DNA of 64,000 nt from Pelagibius sp. CAU 1746 (GCF_039839785.1 NZ_JBDOQT010000001.1:1736001-1800000); one strand, 5' to 3'; shown: positions 24,706-33,818, counted from the first letter of the stretch. The notes: a model not told the origin generated them from the letters alone. Numbers and translations are program-made.

Positions 24706-26575
24706 GGCGGGGGGCGGCCAGCGGGCCGGCCGCCTGCGCACGGCCGTGCAGATCGGCCTGGCGTTGGCCGTCTGCGTGGTCGTCGTCCTGCTGACCCGTA
24801 CCTGGGCCGAGGATCTTTTTCTGGAGCAGACCCGCGACCGCGCTTCGGCGAAGCTGGACCTCTACGCCAGCAACCTTTCCGGGGCGCTGGCCAAGTACCA
24901 GACCATCCCCAGGCTGCTGGCGCTCCACCAGGATGTCGTGGAGCTTTTCCGTTCTCCGGACGATCCCGCCACGCGCCAGCGCGCCAATCTGATGACCGAG
25001 ACGGTGAACCTGCTGACCGGCGCCGAAGACACCTATTTCATGGACGTCTCGGGCAAGACCTTCGCCGCCAGCAACTGGGACAGCGACTATTCCTTCGTCG
25101 ATCACAATTTCAACTACCGGCCCTACTTCCAGGACGCCATGCAGGGACGTCTCGGCCGCTTCTTCGCCTTGGGCATCAATTCCGGCAAGCGCGGTTATTA
25201 CTTCGCCTCGCGGGTGTCGGCGCCGGGCGGCGGCGCCCTTGGCGTGGTGGTTGTGAAGGTCAGCCTCGACGAGATCGAGCGCGCGTGGAGCGCCAGCGAG
25301 GAAGAGGACGTCATCGTGACGGACCCGCACGGCGTCATCTTCATCTCCAGCCGGCCGGCGTGGCGCTACCGCAGTCTTGCCCCCCTGGGCGAAGAAGCGT
25401 TGGCCGCCATCGCGGAAAACCGGCGCTACCGGACGGTCGACCTGCTGCCGCTCGACCTGCGCATCGATGTCCTGAAAGACGGAACGCCGCAGCTCATGAC
25501 CGTGGCCGGAGAGGACGAGGCGGACGGCGGCATCGAGTACGTGAAAGTTTCCAGGGACATGCCGGAGGCGGGCTGGACCCTGCATGTCCTGGCTTCCACA
25601 CGGCTTGCCCGTTCCCAAACCGCCACCGCAATGGTGGTGGCGGCGCTGGCCTGCGCCATCACGTTCTTGATCGCCACCCTGATCCTCCAGCGCCGCAGCC
25701 GTCTCATCGAACGCATCGAATACCAGCGCCGCGCTTCGGCGGAGCTGGAGCACAGGGTCGAGGAACGCACCGCCGATCTGACCGAGGTCAACGTTCAGCT
25801 GGGGCGCGAAATCGCAGAGCGCCAGGCGGCGGAGGCGGAGCTGCGCCAAGCCCAGGACGATCTGATCCAGGCCGGCAAGCTGGCGGCCTTGGGCCAGATG
25901 TCGGCGGCGCTCAGCCACGAGTTCAACCAGCCCCTGGCCGCCATCCGCTCCTATGCCGACAACGCCCAACTGCTCATCGAACGCAACCGCGAGGCCGAGG
26001 CCTGCGGCAATCTGAAGCTCATCAAGGACCTCACCGCCCGCATGGCGGAGATCAGCAAGCATCTCATGACCTTCGCGCGCAAGCCGCGCAGTGAGCTGCG
26101 CCCCGTGGTGCTGGCGGAGGTGCTGGACGACACTCTGGACTTCCTTCGCATCCGCCTGGAGCGCGCCGGCGCCGAGGTGACGCTTCGGCAGTCCGACCGC
26201 GGCCTGGTGGTGCGCGCGGGGCGGGTGCGCCTGCAATCCGTGATCCTCAATCTCGTCTCCAACGCTCTGGACGCCATGCAGGGGCAGGCGGCGCCGCGGT
26301 TGGAAATCACCGTGGAAGAGGCCGGCGAACGTGTGACCATCACTTTGCGCGACCACGGACCCGGCATCCCACCCGATCAGATCGGCCGTATCTTCGATCC
26401 CTTCTTCACCACCAAGGAAGTGGGTGAGGGGCTCGGCCTCGGCCTTTCCATCTCCTACAACATCATGCGGGACTTCGACGGCGCCCTGCGCGCCGAGAAC
26501 CATCCCGGGGGCGGAGCGGTCTTCGTCATCGAATTGCCGCTGCTGCCGGCCGCGGCCCTGAAGGAGTCGGCGTGA
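24680..26575 (+). CDS. dctB: C4-dicarboxylate sensor histidine kinase DctB
   Basis: A membrane-bound kinase of about 630 residues. TM1 is about 22-40. A periplasmic double-Cache (PDC) sensor follows (about 45-310), with YFQDAMQGRLGRFFALGINSGKRGYYFASRV typical of dicarboxylate sensors. TM2 is about 317-337, followed by a coiled linker ending ELEHRVEERTADL. Then come the HisKA box AALSHEFNQPLAAIRSYADNA and the HATPase motifs NLVSNALDAM, DHGPGIP and GLGLGLSIS. It phosphorylates DctD in response to succinate, fumarate or malate in known systems. The start is uncertain; GTG 24680, inside the DUF1192 gene, is the longest. Its TGA overlaps the GTG of dctD by four bases. Confidence 0.9.
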   Translation: MRTPSSRVEAGGGQRAGRLRTAVQIGLALAVCVVVVLLTRTWAEDLFLEQTRDRASAKLDLYASNLSGALAKYQTIPRLLALHQDVVELFRSPDDPATRQRANLMTETVNLLTGAEDTYFMDVSGKTFAASNWDSDYSFVDHNFNYRPYFQDAMQGRLGRFFALGINSGKRGYYFASRVSAPGGGALGVVVVKVSLDEIERAWSASEEEDVIVTDPHGVIFISSRPAWRYRSLAPLGEEALAAIAENRRYRTVDLLPLDLRIDVLKDGTPQLMTVAGEDEADGGIEYVKVSRDMPEAGWTLHVLASTRLARSQTATAMVVAALACAITFLIATLILQRRSRLIERIEYQRRASAELEHRVEERTADLTEVNVQLGREIAERQAAEAELRQAQDDLIQAGKLAALGQMSAALSHEFNQPLAAIRSYADNAQLLIERNREAEACGNLKLIKDLTARMAEISKHLMTFARKPRSELRPVVLAEVLDDTLDFLRIRLERAGAEVTLRQSDRGLVVRAGRVRLQSVILNLVSNALDAMQGQAAPRLEITVEEAGERVTITLRDHGPGIPPDQIGRIFDPFFTTKEVGEGLGLGLSISYNIMRDFDGALRAENHPGGGAVFVIELPLLPAAALKESA

Positions 26576-27951
26576 CCGTGAAGGAAGGCCCAGGCCAGGC
26601 GAGGGTCCTCTTCGTCGACGACGAGAAGCCCTTGCGTCATGCGGTGCAGCAGGGACTGGAGCTCTGCGGCCACAAGACGACCTGTTTCGCCGCCGCGCGC
26701 CAGGCCGAGGCGCATCTCAGCCGCACTCTCTACGGCGTGCTGGTGACCGACATCAAGATGCCGGATATGGACGGCCTCGCCCTGCTGCGCCGGGCTCTGG
26801 AGATCGATCCGGCCTTGCCGGTGGTGCTGGTGACCGGCCACGGGGACGTGCCCCTGGCGGTGGAGGCCATGCGGGCCGGGGCCTACGACTTCATCGAGAA
26901 GCCCTTCGACACCTCGCACCTCGCCAGCGTCGTGGCGCGGGCGCTGCAGACCCGCCGGCTGGTGTTGGAGAACCGCGCCCTGCGCCAGGAACTGGAGGAA
27001 AGCCGCGCCGGGCTGGAGGCCCGGCTGGTCGGCCGCGGCGCGGCCATGGAGCGGCTGCGCGGCCAGGTGAAGGCCCTGGCCGACACCGACGCCGACGTGC
27101 TGGTGGTGGGGGAGACAGGCAGCGGCAAGGAGGTGGTGGCCCGCGCCCTGCACGACTTCGGCACGCGCGGCAAAGGCCCCTTCGTCGCCATCAACTGCGG
27201 CGCGGTGCCCGCCGATATCATCGAGAGCGAGCTGTTCGGCCATGTGGCCGGCGCCTTTACCGGCGCCCAGAAGGCGCGCACCGGCAAGCTGGAATTCGCC
27301 GACGGCGGCACCGTACTGCTGGACGAGATCGAGTCCATGCCGCTCGACCTGCAAGTGAAGCTGCTGCGCGCCATCGAGACCCGCACCATCGAGCGCCTGG
27401 GGTCCAATACTCCGGTGCCGCTCGATATCCGCTTCGTGGCAGCCAGCAAGGCGGATCTGGCCCTTGCCTGCCGCGAAGGACGTTTCCGGGAGGATCTCTA
27501 CTACCGCCTCAACGTGGTCTCCTTGACCATTCCGCCGCTGCGCGAGCGCCGCGAGGATATACCGCTGCTGTTCCATCATCTGACGCGCGAGGCGCGGGCG
27601 CGCTATCGCCGCGAGATCCCGGAACTGGACGGCGCGCTGCTGGCCGCACTGGCCTCCTACGGCTGGCCCGGCAATGTGCGCGAGCTGCGGAACGCCGCCG
27701 ACCGTTTCGTGCTCGGCCTGGAGGAGGTGGTGCCGGGCCTTTCGGCGGCGTCGGTCGGCCCGGCCGAAGGGCCTTTGTCAGAGCGCCTGGAAGCGGTCGA
27801 GAAATCGATCCTGGAAGCCGAACTGCGTCGCCAGAACGGCAGTCTCAAGGCCACTTACGAAGCTCTGGGCCTGTCGCGCAAGACCCTCTACGACAAGCTG
27901 CAGCGCCACGGCCTGAAGCGCGAGGACTTTCTGGCGGGCGAGGACGAGTGA
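26572..27951 (+). CDS. dctD: Sigma-54-dependent response regulator DctD
   Basis: A 459-residue NtrC-type regulator. The receiver domain has acidic DD at 16-17, phospho-acceptor Asp in VLVTDIKMPDMDG near 60 and the Lys in IEKPFD near 108. The AAA+ domain has Walker A VVGETGSGKE near 180, GAFTGA near 226 (the loop that contacts sigma-54), and Walker B LDEIESM. The C-terminal Fis-type HTH ends KATYEALGLSRKTLYDKLQRHG. The GTG start overlaps the dctB stop (GTGA). It should activate the dctPQM promoter at 28181 from the upstream palindrome at 28045. Confidence 0.93.
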   Translation: MTVKEGPGQARVLFVDDEKPLRHAVQQGLELCGHKTTCFAAARQAEAHLSRTLYGVLVTDIKMPDMDGLALLRRALEIDPALPVVLVTGHGDVPLAVEAMRAGAYDFIEKPFDTSHLASVVARALQTRRLVLENRALRQELEESRAGLEARLVGRGAAMERLRGQVKALADTDADVLVVGETGSGKEVVARALHDFGTRGKGPFVAINCGAVPADIIESELFGHVAGAFTGAQKARTGKLEFADGGTVLLDEIESMPLDLQVKLLRAIETRTIERLGSNTPVPLDIRFVAASKADLALACREGRFREDLYYRLNVVSLTIPPLRERREDIPLLFHHLTREARARYRREIPELDGALLAALASYGWPGNVRELRNAADRFVLGLEEVVPGLSAASVGPAEGPLSERLEAVEKSILEAELRRQNGSLKATYEALGLSRKTLYDKLQRHGLKREDFLAGEDE

Positions 27952-28044
27952 GACCTGCGGGACTCGCCCTGGGCGGTGCGGACGCCGCTTATGGTCTGGG
28001 TGGGGTTTCCGGCGGTGGCCGGCTAAAGCGCCGCCAGCGCGGCT

Positions 28045-28062
28045 TGTGTAGATTCCTACACA
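28045..28062. promoter_or_regulatory. Palindrome, likely DctD upstream activator site
   Basis: TGTGTAG-ATTC-CTACACA is a perfect seven-base inverted repeat with a four-base spacer. It lies about 120 bases upstream of the sigma-54 promoter of dctP, the position where dimeric enhancer-binding proteins bind. A second palindrome, GTGGCGCGCCAC (28080-28091), lies 17 bases further on and could be a second site. Assignment to DctD rests on gene context. Confidence 0.6.
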
Positions 28063-28180
28063 TCGGGGGCCGCCGATGGGTGGCGCGCCACACGCGCGCC
28101 GGTTGTGGCCCTTGATCTTCCGGCGGCCTGCTCCAGTTCAAACAATAACTTAACGCCTAGATGCTGGTGTGCCCGGAAAC

Positions 28181-28196
28181 TGGCATGCCCGTTGCT
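28181..28196 (+). promoter_or_regulatory. Sigma-54 promoter of dctPQM
   Basis: TGGCATGCCCGTTGCT matches the sigma-54 consensus TGGCAC-N5-TTGCW in all but one base, with correct GG-GC spacing. It lies 76 bases before the dctP start. Together with DctD, a sigma-54 activator encoded just upstream, this is the expected control of a dicarboxylate transporter. Confidence 0.85.
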
Positions 28197-28272
28197 CTTG
28201 AAAACCCAGTGTGCGGGCGCGGGGGCAAGCGGCTCCGGCGCCGCGCGCCAAAGAATAACGGGAGGAAATCCA

Positions 28273-29283
28273 GTGAAGAAGCAACTGATTGTCGCCGCGG
28301 CCGCCGTGGCGCTCACCACGACCCTGTCCGCAACCTCAGCCCTCGCAGCCTGCGAAGAGGGCGAGATCGTCATCAAGTTCAGCCATGTCACCAACACCGA
28401 CAAGCATCCCAAAGGCATCGCCGCCACGCTGCTGGCCCAGCGCGTCAACGAGGAGATGAACGGCAAGGCCTGCATGGAGGTCTTCCCGAACTCGCAGCTC
28501 TACAACGACGACCAGGTGCTGGAGGCGATGCTCGCCGGCGACGTGCAACTGGCCGCGCCCTCGCTGTCGAAGTTCGAGAAGTTCACCAAGAAGTTCCGCC
28601 TCTTCGATCTGCCGTTCCTGTTCGACGACATCAACGCGGTCGACCGCTTCCAGACCTCGGCGGACGGCGAGAAGCTGAAGGGCTCGATGCGCCGCCGCGG
28701 CCTGCAGGGCCTGGCCTTCTGGCACAACGGCATGAAGCAGATTTCGGCCAACAAGCCGCTGCTGACGCCGGCTGACGCCGCCGGACTGAAGTTCCGCGTC
28801 CAGCCCTCCGACGTCCTCGTCGCTCAGATGGAGGCACTGGGCGCCAATCCGCAGAAGATGGCCTTCTCCGAGGTCTACGGCGCCCTGCAGACCGGCGTTG
28901 TCGACGGCCAGGAGAACACCTGGTCCAACGTCTACGGCCAGAAGTTCTTCGAAGTGCAGGACGGTGTGACCGAATCCAACCACGGCGTCATCGACTACCT
29001 GGTCGTGACCTCGACCGAGTGGTGGGACGGCCTGCCGGACGATGTGCGCAGCCAGCTCGCGACCATCCTGGAAGAGGTGACCACCAGCCGCAACGCCGAG
29101 TCCGAGGCCGTCAACCAGGACGCCAAGAAGGCGATTATCGAGGCCGGCGGCAAGGTGCGGGCCCTGAATGCGGAGCAGCGCGCTGCCTGGGTCGCCGCCA
29201 TGAAGCCGGTCTGGGACAAGTTCGCGGACGACATCGGCGCCGACCTGATCGCCGCCGCGCAGGCCGCCAACGCGACGAACTGA
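28273..29283 (+). CDS. dctP: TRAP transporter dicarboxylate-binding protein DctP
   Basis: A 336-residue periplasmic binding protein of the DctP family. The signal peptide is about 1-26 (MKKQLIVAAAAVALTTTLSA, cleavage after ALA). The mature protein begins ACEEGEIVIKFSHVTNTDKHPKG, the usual first strand with the HV.. .HPKG pattern. The specificity region keeps KFRVQPSDVLVAQMEALGANPQKMAFSEVY, with the conserved Arg that binds the substrate carboxylate, then ALQTGVVDGQENTWSN. The start is GTG with GGGAGGAAA upstream. It delivers C4-dicarboxylates to DctQM. It is the first gene of dctPQM. Confidence 0.93.
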   Translation: MKKQLIVAAAAVALTTTLSATSALAACEEGEIVIKFSHVTNTDKHPKGIAATLLAQRVNEEMNGKACMEVFPNSQLYNDDQVLEAMLAGDVQLAAPSLSKFEKFTKKFRLFDLPFLFDDINAVDRFQTSADGEKLKGSMRRRGLQGLAFWHNGMKQISANKPLLTPADAAGLKFRVQPSDVLVAQMEALGANPQKMAFSEVYGALQTGVVDGQENTWSNVYGQKFFEVQDGVTESNHGVIDYLVVTSTEWWDGLPDDVRSQLATILEEVTTSRNAESEAVNQDAKKAIIEAGGKVRALNAEQRAAWVAAMKPVWDKFADDIGADLIAAAQAANATN

Positions 29284-29418
29284 CGGTTTTCGCCCTCCGG
29301 CGAACCCGTGATCACCTGGCGCGGTCCGGAGCTTTCCGGGCCGCGCCGGCACGGTTGCCGGTCGAAATCAAATAGAACATAGTCCGCTTCGCAAAGGGCT
29401 TCGCTAAGGGGGAATGCC

Positions 29419-30162
29419 ATGCACGACCAGCCGAAGACGCGGCTCGGGCGCGTGGTCAACGACATGGAGGAGACGCTGATCGCGGTACTCCTCGGCCTGA
29501 TGACGCTGGTGACCTTCGCCAACGTCGTCGCACGCTATGTTTTCAACAGCAATATTCTCTGGGCGCTGGAGACCACCGTCTTCCTCTTCGCCTGGCTGGT
29601 GCTGATCGGTGCGTCCTACTGCGTGAAGACCCGCGTTCACCTGGGTGTCGACGTGGTGTTGCACATGGTCGGCCCCGGCGCGCGCCGCGTTCTGGCGCTG
29701 CTCGCCGTGGGCTGCAGCCTTGCCTTTTCGCTCCTGCTGCTGGCCGGCGCCTGGAACTATTGGGCCCCCTTCGCCGCACTGCCGGAGCTGGACGGCTCCT
29801 TCCGCGATCAGGCCTGGTACGAGGTCAACGACATTCCCATGCTGGATTTCCTGCGTTTCATCGAGGGGCCGATGAACGCCGGCGAGGCTTACGAAAAGCT
29901 GCCGCGCTTCATTCCCTACGCGGCGCTGCCCATCGGACTTTTCCTGCTGACCTTCCGCTTTCTGCAGATCGCCTGGCGGGTCGTTGCCGGGGAAATCGAC
30001 GTCATCGTCGCCGGCCACGAGGCCGAGGACCTGATCGAGGGCGCCGGCGGCAGGCTGGAGGATATTCCGGCAGATTCCGGACCGGCAGATTCCGGACCGG
30101 CGGGCTCGGGACCGGCGGGCTCGGGACCGGCGAACTCCAATAACGTGAAGCGGGAGGACTGA
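29419..30162 (+). CDS. dctQ: TRAP transporter small permease DctQ, with repeat tail
   Basis: A 247-residue small TRAP subunit with four membrane segments (about 18-38, 50-70, 91-113 and 170-190). The family signature ARYVFNSNILWALETTVFLFAWLVLIGASYC is present. The loop between the third and fourth segments is longer than usual (PFAALPELDGSF..., about 45 residues). The C-terminus extends past the membrane into a hydrophilic tail with ADSGP ADSGP AGSGP AGSGP. This is encoded by four 15-base repeats in an AABB pattern (30070-30129). The tail is not part of the family and is probably disordered. The dctM gene begins four bases after the stop. Confidence 0.9.
   Translation: MHDQPKTRLGRVVNDMEETLIAVLLGLMTLVTFANVVARYVFNSNILWALETTVFLFAWLVLIGASYCVKTRVHLGVDVVLHMVGPGARRVLALLAVGCSLAFSLLLLAGAWNYWAPFAALPELDGSFRDQAWYEVNDIPMLDFLRFIEGPMNAGEAYEKLPRFIPYAALPIGLFLLTFRFLQIAWRVVAGEIDVIVAGHEAEDLIEGAGGRLEDIPADSGPADSGPAGSGPAGSGPANSNNVKRED
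30070..30129 (+). repeat. Four 15-bp tandem repeats (AABB) inside dctQ
   Basis: Two identical copies of GCAGATTCCGGACCG are followed by two identical copies of GCGGGCTCGGGACCG, in frame, encoding four five-residue units. A similar four-unit AABB array of 15-mers occurs at 32181-32240. Confidence 0.9.
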
Positions 30163-30166
30163 GGCC

Positions 30167-31540
30167 GTGGATGTCGTTTTCCTCTTCGCTATGGTGATCG
30201 GCCTGCTGCTGATCGGCGTGCCCATCGCCATCGCTCTCGGCCTCAGCTCGGTCGTCTTCCTGCTGGTCTACTCCGACAGCTCGTTGGGCTCCATCGCCCA
30301 GACTTTCTTCAACGCCTTCGCCGGGCACTTCACGCTGCTGGCCATTCCCTTTTTCATCCTGGCGTCGGTTTTCATGTCGACCGGCGGCGTGGCGCGCCGC
30401 ATCATCCGCTTTTCCATCGCCTGCGTCGGCCACTTCCAGGGGGGACTCGCCATCGCCGGCGTTTTCGCCTGCATGATGTTCGCCGCGCTCTCCGGCTCCT
30501 CGCCGGCCACCGTGGTCGCCATCGGCACCATCGTCATCGCCGGTATGCGCCAGGTCGGCTACAGCAAGGACTTCGCCGCCGGCGTGATCTGCAATGCCGG
30601 CACCCTGGGCATCCTGATCCCGCCCTCCATCGTTATGGTGGTCTATGCCTCCGCCGTGGACGTCTCGGTGGGGCGCATGTTCCTGGCCGGCGTCATTCCC
30701 GGACTGCTGGCCGGCCTGATGCTGATGGTCGGCATCTATATCGCCGCCAAGATCCGCCATCTGCCGGCGCAGGACTGGGCCGGCTGGGGCGAGATCTTCG
30801 CCTCGGCGAAGGACTCGGCCTGGGGCCTGTTCCTCATCGTCATCATCCTCGGCGGCATCTACGGGGGCGTCTTCACGCCCACCGAGGCCGCCGCCGTGGC
30901 CGCGGTCTACGCCTTCGTCATCGCCAACTTCGTCTACAAGGACATGGGGCCGCTGAAGGGCGAAGGCGACCAGCGCCACTCGCTGCTGAAGCGGCCGCAG
31001 GCGCTGGTCACCGTATTCTTCCATCCGGACACCAAGCACGCCCTCTTCGAGGCGGGCAAGACCACCATCATGCTGCTCTTCATCATCGCCAACGCGCTGA
31101 TCCTGAAGCACGTCCTGACCGACGAACAGATTCCTCAGGCCATCGCCGGGGCCATGCTGGAAGCCGGCTTCGGGCCGGTCATGTTCCTGGTCATCGTCAA
31201 CTTGATCCTGCTGATCGGCGGTCAGTTCATGGAGCCCTCGGGCCTCATCGTCATCGTCGCGCCGCTGGTCTTCCCCATCGCCATCGAGCTGGGGATCGAT
31301 CCAATTCACCTGGGCATCATCATGGTGGTGAACATGGAGATCGGCATGATCACGCCGCCGGTGGGCCTCAACCTCTTCGTCACCTCGGGGGTGGCGGGCA
31401 TGCCGGTGCTGGATGTGGTGAAGGCGGCGCTGCCTTGGCTGGGGATCCTCTTCCTCTTCCTGATCATCGTCACCTACGTGCCTTGGATCTCGACCGTGCT
31501 GCCCACGGCGCTGATGGGGCCGGAGGTGATCATCAAGTAG
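30167..31540 (+). CDS. dctM: TRAP transporter large permease DctM
   Basis: A 457-residue large TRAP subunit with about 12 hydrophobic segments. Family landmarks are IPFFILASVFMSTGGVARRI near 55, FAALSGSSPATVVAIGTI near 105 (the Na+/substrate hairpin), GTLGILIPPSIVMVVYA near 145, VFTPTEAAAVAAVYAF near 235, and IGGQFMEPSGLIVIVAPLVFPI near 345. It ends with GMITPPVGLNLFVTSGV. It carries out Na+-driven dicarboxylate import together with DctP and DctQ. The GTG start has GGGAGG upstream, and the gene is four bases from dctQ. An insertion around DMGPLKGEGDQRHSLLKRPQ lengthens one cytoplasmic loop. Its 3' end overlaps the convergent gene by eight bases. Confidence 0.93.
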   Translation: MDVVFLFAMVIGLLLIGVPIAIALGLSSVVFLLVYSDSSLGSIAQTFFNAFAGHFTLLAIPFFILASVFMSTGGVARRIIRFSIACVGHFQGGLAIAGVFACMMFAALSGSSPATVVAIGTIVIAGMRQVGYSKDFAAGVICNAGTLGILIPPSIVMVVYASAVDVSVGRMFLAGVIPGLLAGLMLMVGIYIAAKIRHLPAQDWAGWGEIFASAKDSAWGLFLIVIILGGIYGGVFTPTEAAAVAAVYAFVIANFVYKDMGPLKGEGDQRHSLLKRPQALVTVFFHPDTKHALFEAGKTTIMLLFIIANALILKHVLTDEQIPQAIAGAMLEAGFGPVMFLVIVNLILLIGGQFMEPSGLIVIVAPLVFPIAIELGIDPIHLGIIMVVNMEIGMITPPVGLNLFVTSGVAGMPVLDVVKAALPWLGILFLFLIIVTYVPWISTVLPTALMGPEVIIK

Positions 31541-33299
31541 GGGGCGGCGGTTCCGGGCCGGCCTCTGACGGCGGTCGTTTGTCCCGTGACGGCGTTTCTT
31601 GTCGCTGCCGGTCCCACCAGCTCCGCCACGCGCCGTAGTCGTGACCGAAGCGCTGTCCGGTGAGAACCGTCAGGGCCCCGACGATATCGCCGGCCAGCCA
31701 GTCCGGATCGCCGGGGCGGGTCAGGCGCGCCATCAGGGCGGCGAGGCTTTCACGATCTCCCTGGCCAAGCTGCGCCATCGCCCAGGCCGCCGCCGGCGCC
31801 GGATGGAAGTACTTCTCCGGCTGGTTGACCGGAACGTCCCAGGGCACGGCGAGCAACGCAGGCGGCACCCGGCCGCCGCCCTGCTGCGCCATCGCCCAGA
31901 GCAGGTACCAGCGCGCGAGGGCCGAGGTGCGAACCTCGATCTTGCCACCGAAGATCGTAAGGGGACGCTCCGGCAATGCCGCCTCCAAGCGCGCCGCCAG
32001 GGCGGCCCCTACGCGCGGCAGATTGGCCTGGGCCAGGGCCCAAAGGGGCGGCATGAGGCTTTTGTACTGCCAGTCGCGATCGTTCAGCGTTTCGGGTGCG
32101 GTCAGGTTGTCCAGTGCGGCGAGATGGCGTTCGATGCCTCCGCTTCGGCGTCCCGCCGGCGGCAAGGCTGGCGAAGGCCGGCCGAGCGCTGACTGGCCGA
32201 GCGCTGACTGGCCGAATGCTGACTGGCCGAATGCTGACTGGCCGGGCGGCGGCCGGCGCAGCGCCGCCGGCGGGCGCGGCCCCCACAGAGTGCCCCGCCC
32301 CCCTGGGCCGATGCTGCCGACAAAGAGGGCTCCTTGGTAAACCGCCAAGGAAATGGGGGCGGCATTGGGAAAGTTCTGCGACTTGGTCCATTGAAGCCCG
32401 TCTTCCGATTGCCAGAGCGCACCTTCGCCGCCGCCGGCGGTGATGGCCCAGAGGGTGTCTTCGCCGGCTGCCAAGGCGTGCAGCGGCTGGCCCGAGGGGC
32501 CTTCGCCGACAGGCTTCGCCGGGCCGCCATCGCTGTACCATAACCGGCTGCCGTCATCGTCCTGGAGGATCGCGAAGAGGTTGCCGCGGAAGTTGGTGAG
32601 GTTGCTCGCCGTATAGGCGGCGGGCCAACCGGGCGCTGGCGCGACGTGCTCTTCCGTCACTGTCAGGATGCGCTGCCCGAGATTGCGCCGTTGGGTGAGG
32701 CCCGCATAGAGGCGGCGCTGAAAGGATGCAAGAGAGGTGATGCGCGACACCTGCCCCTCTGGCGTTGGATGATCATAGAGCATCTGCCAGGTTGCGCCCT
32801 TGTCGGCCGAGACCTGCAGGTTGGCGCGCCAGGCGGATGACGCTGCATAGAGCTTGCCATCGTGCGCGGTCATGACATGCAGGTGAAAGGCTTCCCCCTC
32901 CGGCAAGATGCGCCATGCCCAGTCCGTGCCGTTGGTGACCGCGAACTCGGCACGGTTGGCGGTAAAGCGAGGGTCCTCGAAGGGCCAATACAGCAGACCT
33001 TCCGCCGTCAGCGGCCGGCCTGCTCCCTGGCTGAAGAGGGACCGCTCGTAACGCAGCTCGCCTGTTGCCGGGTCGTAGCTGTAGATATCCGCCGCATTGT
33101 GGTTGCGGAAGGATTCCTGATTGGCGAACCAGATGCGTTGCCCATAGCCGATGATCGAATCGATGGCGGACCAAGGTCCGGGCTGGGCGAGTTGCACCAA
33201 GGGCTCAATGGCAATGGCTTCGCGGGTCAGCGGTTGAACCGACAAGAACATGGCCAAACCCAGTCCGGCCAGGCTTCCGGTGAAGAAGGGCTGTCGCAT
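31533..33299 (-). CDS. Exported beta-propeller-like protein with Asp-box repeats; function unknown
   Basis: A 588-residue protein. An N-terminal hydrophobic stretch (about 5-22) suggests export. Residues 30-360 contain short repeats with strand pattern, including Asp boxes SADKGATW near 165 and SEDGLQW near 300, typical of sialidase-like propellers. A low-complexity spacer GQSAF GQSAF GQSAL GQSAL follows, encoded by four 15-base repeats. The C-terminal 180 residues are helical and end GQRFGHDYGAWRSWWDRQRQ, a motif seen in HEAT-like tails of exported proteins. No catalytic set was recognised. The ATG at 33299 with GGAG upstream is chosen over an earlier frame start. It overlaps the end of dctM tail to tail. 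Confidence 0.7.
   Translation of the reverse strand: MRQPFFTGSLAGLGLAMFLSVQPLTREAIAIEPLVQLAQPGPWSAIDSIIGYGQRIWFANQESFRNHNAADIYSYDPATGELRYERSLFSQGAGRPLTAEGLLYWPFEDPRFTANRAEFAVTNGTDWAWRILPEGEAFHLHVMTAHDGKLYAASSAWRANLQVSADKGATWQMLYDHPTPEGQVSRITSLASFQRRLYAGLTQRRNLGQRILTVTEEHVAPAPGWPAAYTASNLTNFRGNLFAILQDDDGSRLWYSDGGPAKPVGEGPSGQPLHALAAGEDTLWAITAGGGEGALWQSEDGLQWTKSQNFPNAAPISLAVYQGALFVGSIGPGGRGTLWGPRPPAALRRPPPGQSAFGQSAFGQSALGQSALGRPSPALPPAGRRSGGIERHLAALDNLTAPETLNDRDWQYKSLMPPLWALAQANLPRVGAALAARLEAALPERPLTIFGGKIEVRTSALARWYLLWAMAQQGGGRVPPALLAVPWDVPVNQPEKYFHPAPAAAWAMAQLGQGDRESLAALMARLTRPGDPDWLAGDIVGALTVLTGQRFGHDYGAWRSWWDRQRQETPSRDKRPPSEAGPEPPPPT
32181..32240 (-). repeat. Four 15-bp tandem repeats (AABB) inside the propeller gene
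   Basis: On the plus strand, two copies of GCCGAGCGCTGACTG are followed by two copies of GCCGAATGCTGACTG. On the coding strand they give the five-residue units GQSAF/GQSAL. The repeats sit exactly between the propeller and the helical tail. Confidence 0.9.
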
Positions 33300-33602
33300 G
33301 GGGCCTGGCTCCTGCGCAAAACGTTCATGAGGTCGGGCGAGCCGGAGTCGACGATGCTGCAACGGAGGCGGCTGTACAATTCTCCCGGCGCCTCACGCTT
33401 CGTCACAAGATGGTGACTGCCGCCGAAGAGACGCGGTATCCGGCGCGCCCCGGCTTGTCAGCGAGCGCTGGGGGGCACTGCGCTTGTCCGGGACTGCGCT
33501 GCAAGCCGGCGGAAGGCCGGCGCCGCTCGGAAAGGTTCACTCCCTTTCGAGACGGTCCTCGGAGCTGCCGGCGCCGTGCCGGGCGGCAAGAAGCAGGTGT
33601 TT
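33300..33602. other. Intergenic stretch, nothing recognised
   Basis: About 300 bases between the propeller gene start and the small membrane protein stop. Open frames here lack ribosome binding sites and look like non-coding G+C-rich sequence. Confidence 0.4.
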
Positions 33603-33818
33603 CTAGGTCCCGGTCCGCTTGCGGCTGCGCCAGAACATGAACCAGCCGACAGGGCCGAGCAGCAGCACCAGGACGATCCAGCCGACCCGGGGGCCCAGCG
33701 GGCAGCCGCTGCCGGGCGGCGGACGCCAGCGGCCTCCGCGCGGCGACAGCATCACGTGGGCCAGGGGCAGCAGGTAGCCGAAGATGACGATCAGCCAGGC
33801 CGTGAGTTTCGGATCCAT
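33603..33818 (-). CDS. Small PLDc_N-like membrane protein
   Basis: A 71-residue protein with two hydrophobic segments: LTAWLIVIFGYLLPLAHVML and, after a Pro/Gly-rich loop, VGWIVLVLLLGPVGWFMFW followed by RSRKR. The second segment with GPVGWFMFW matches the PLDc_N (phospholipase D N-terminal-like) membrane anchor pattern, where such short stand-alone proteins are common and of unknown function. It is divergent from the AEC transporter gene. The ATG at 33818 is the first in frame. Confidence 0.6.
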   Translation of the reverse strand: MDPKLTAWLIVIFGYLLPLAHVMLSPRGGRWRPPPGSGCPLGPRVGWIVLVLLLGPVGWFMFWRSRKRTGT

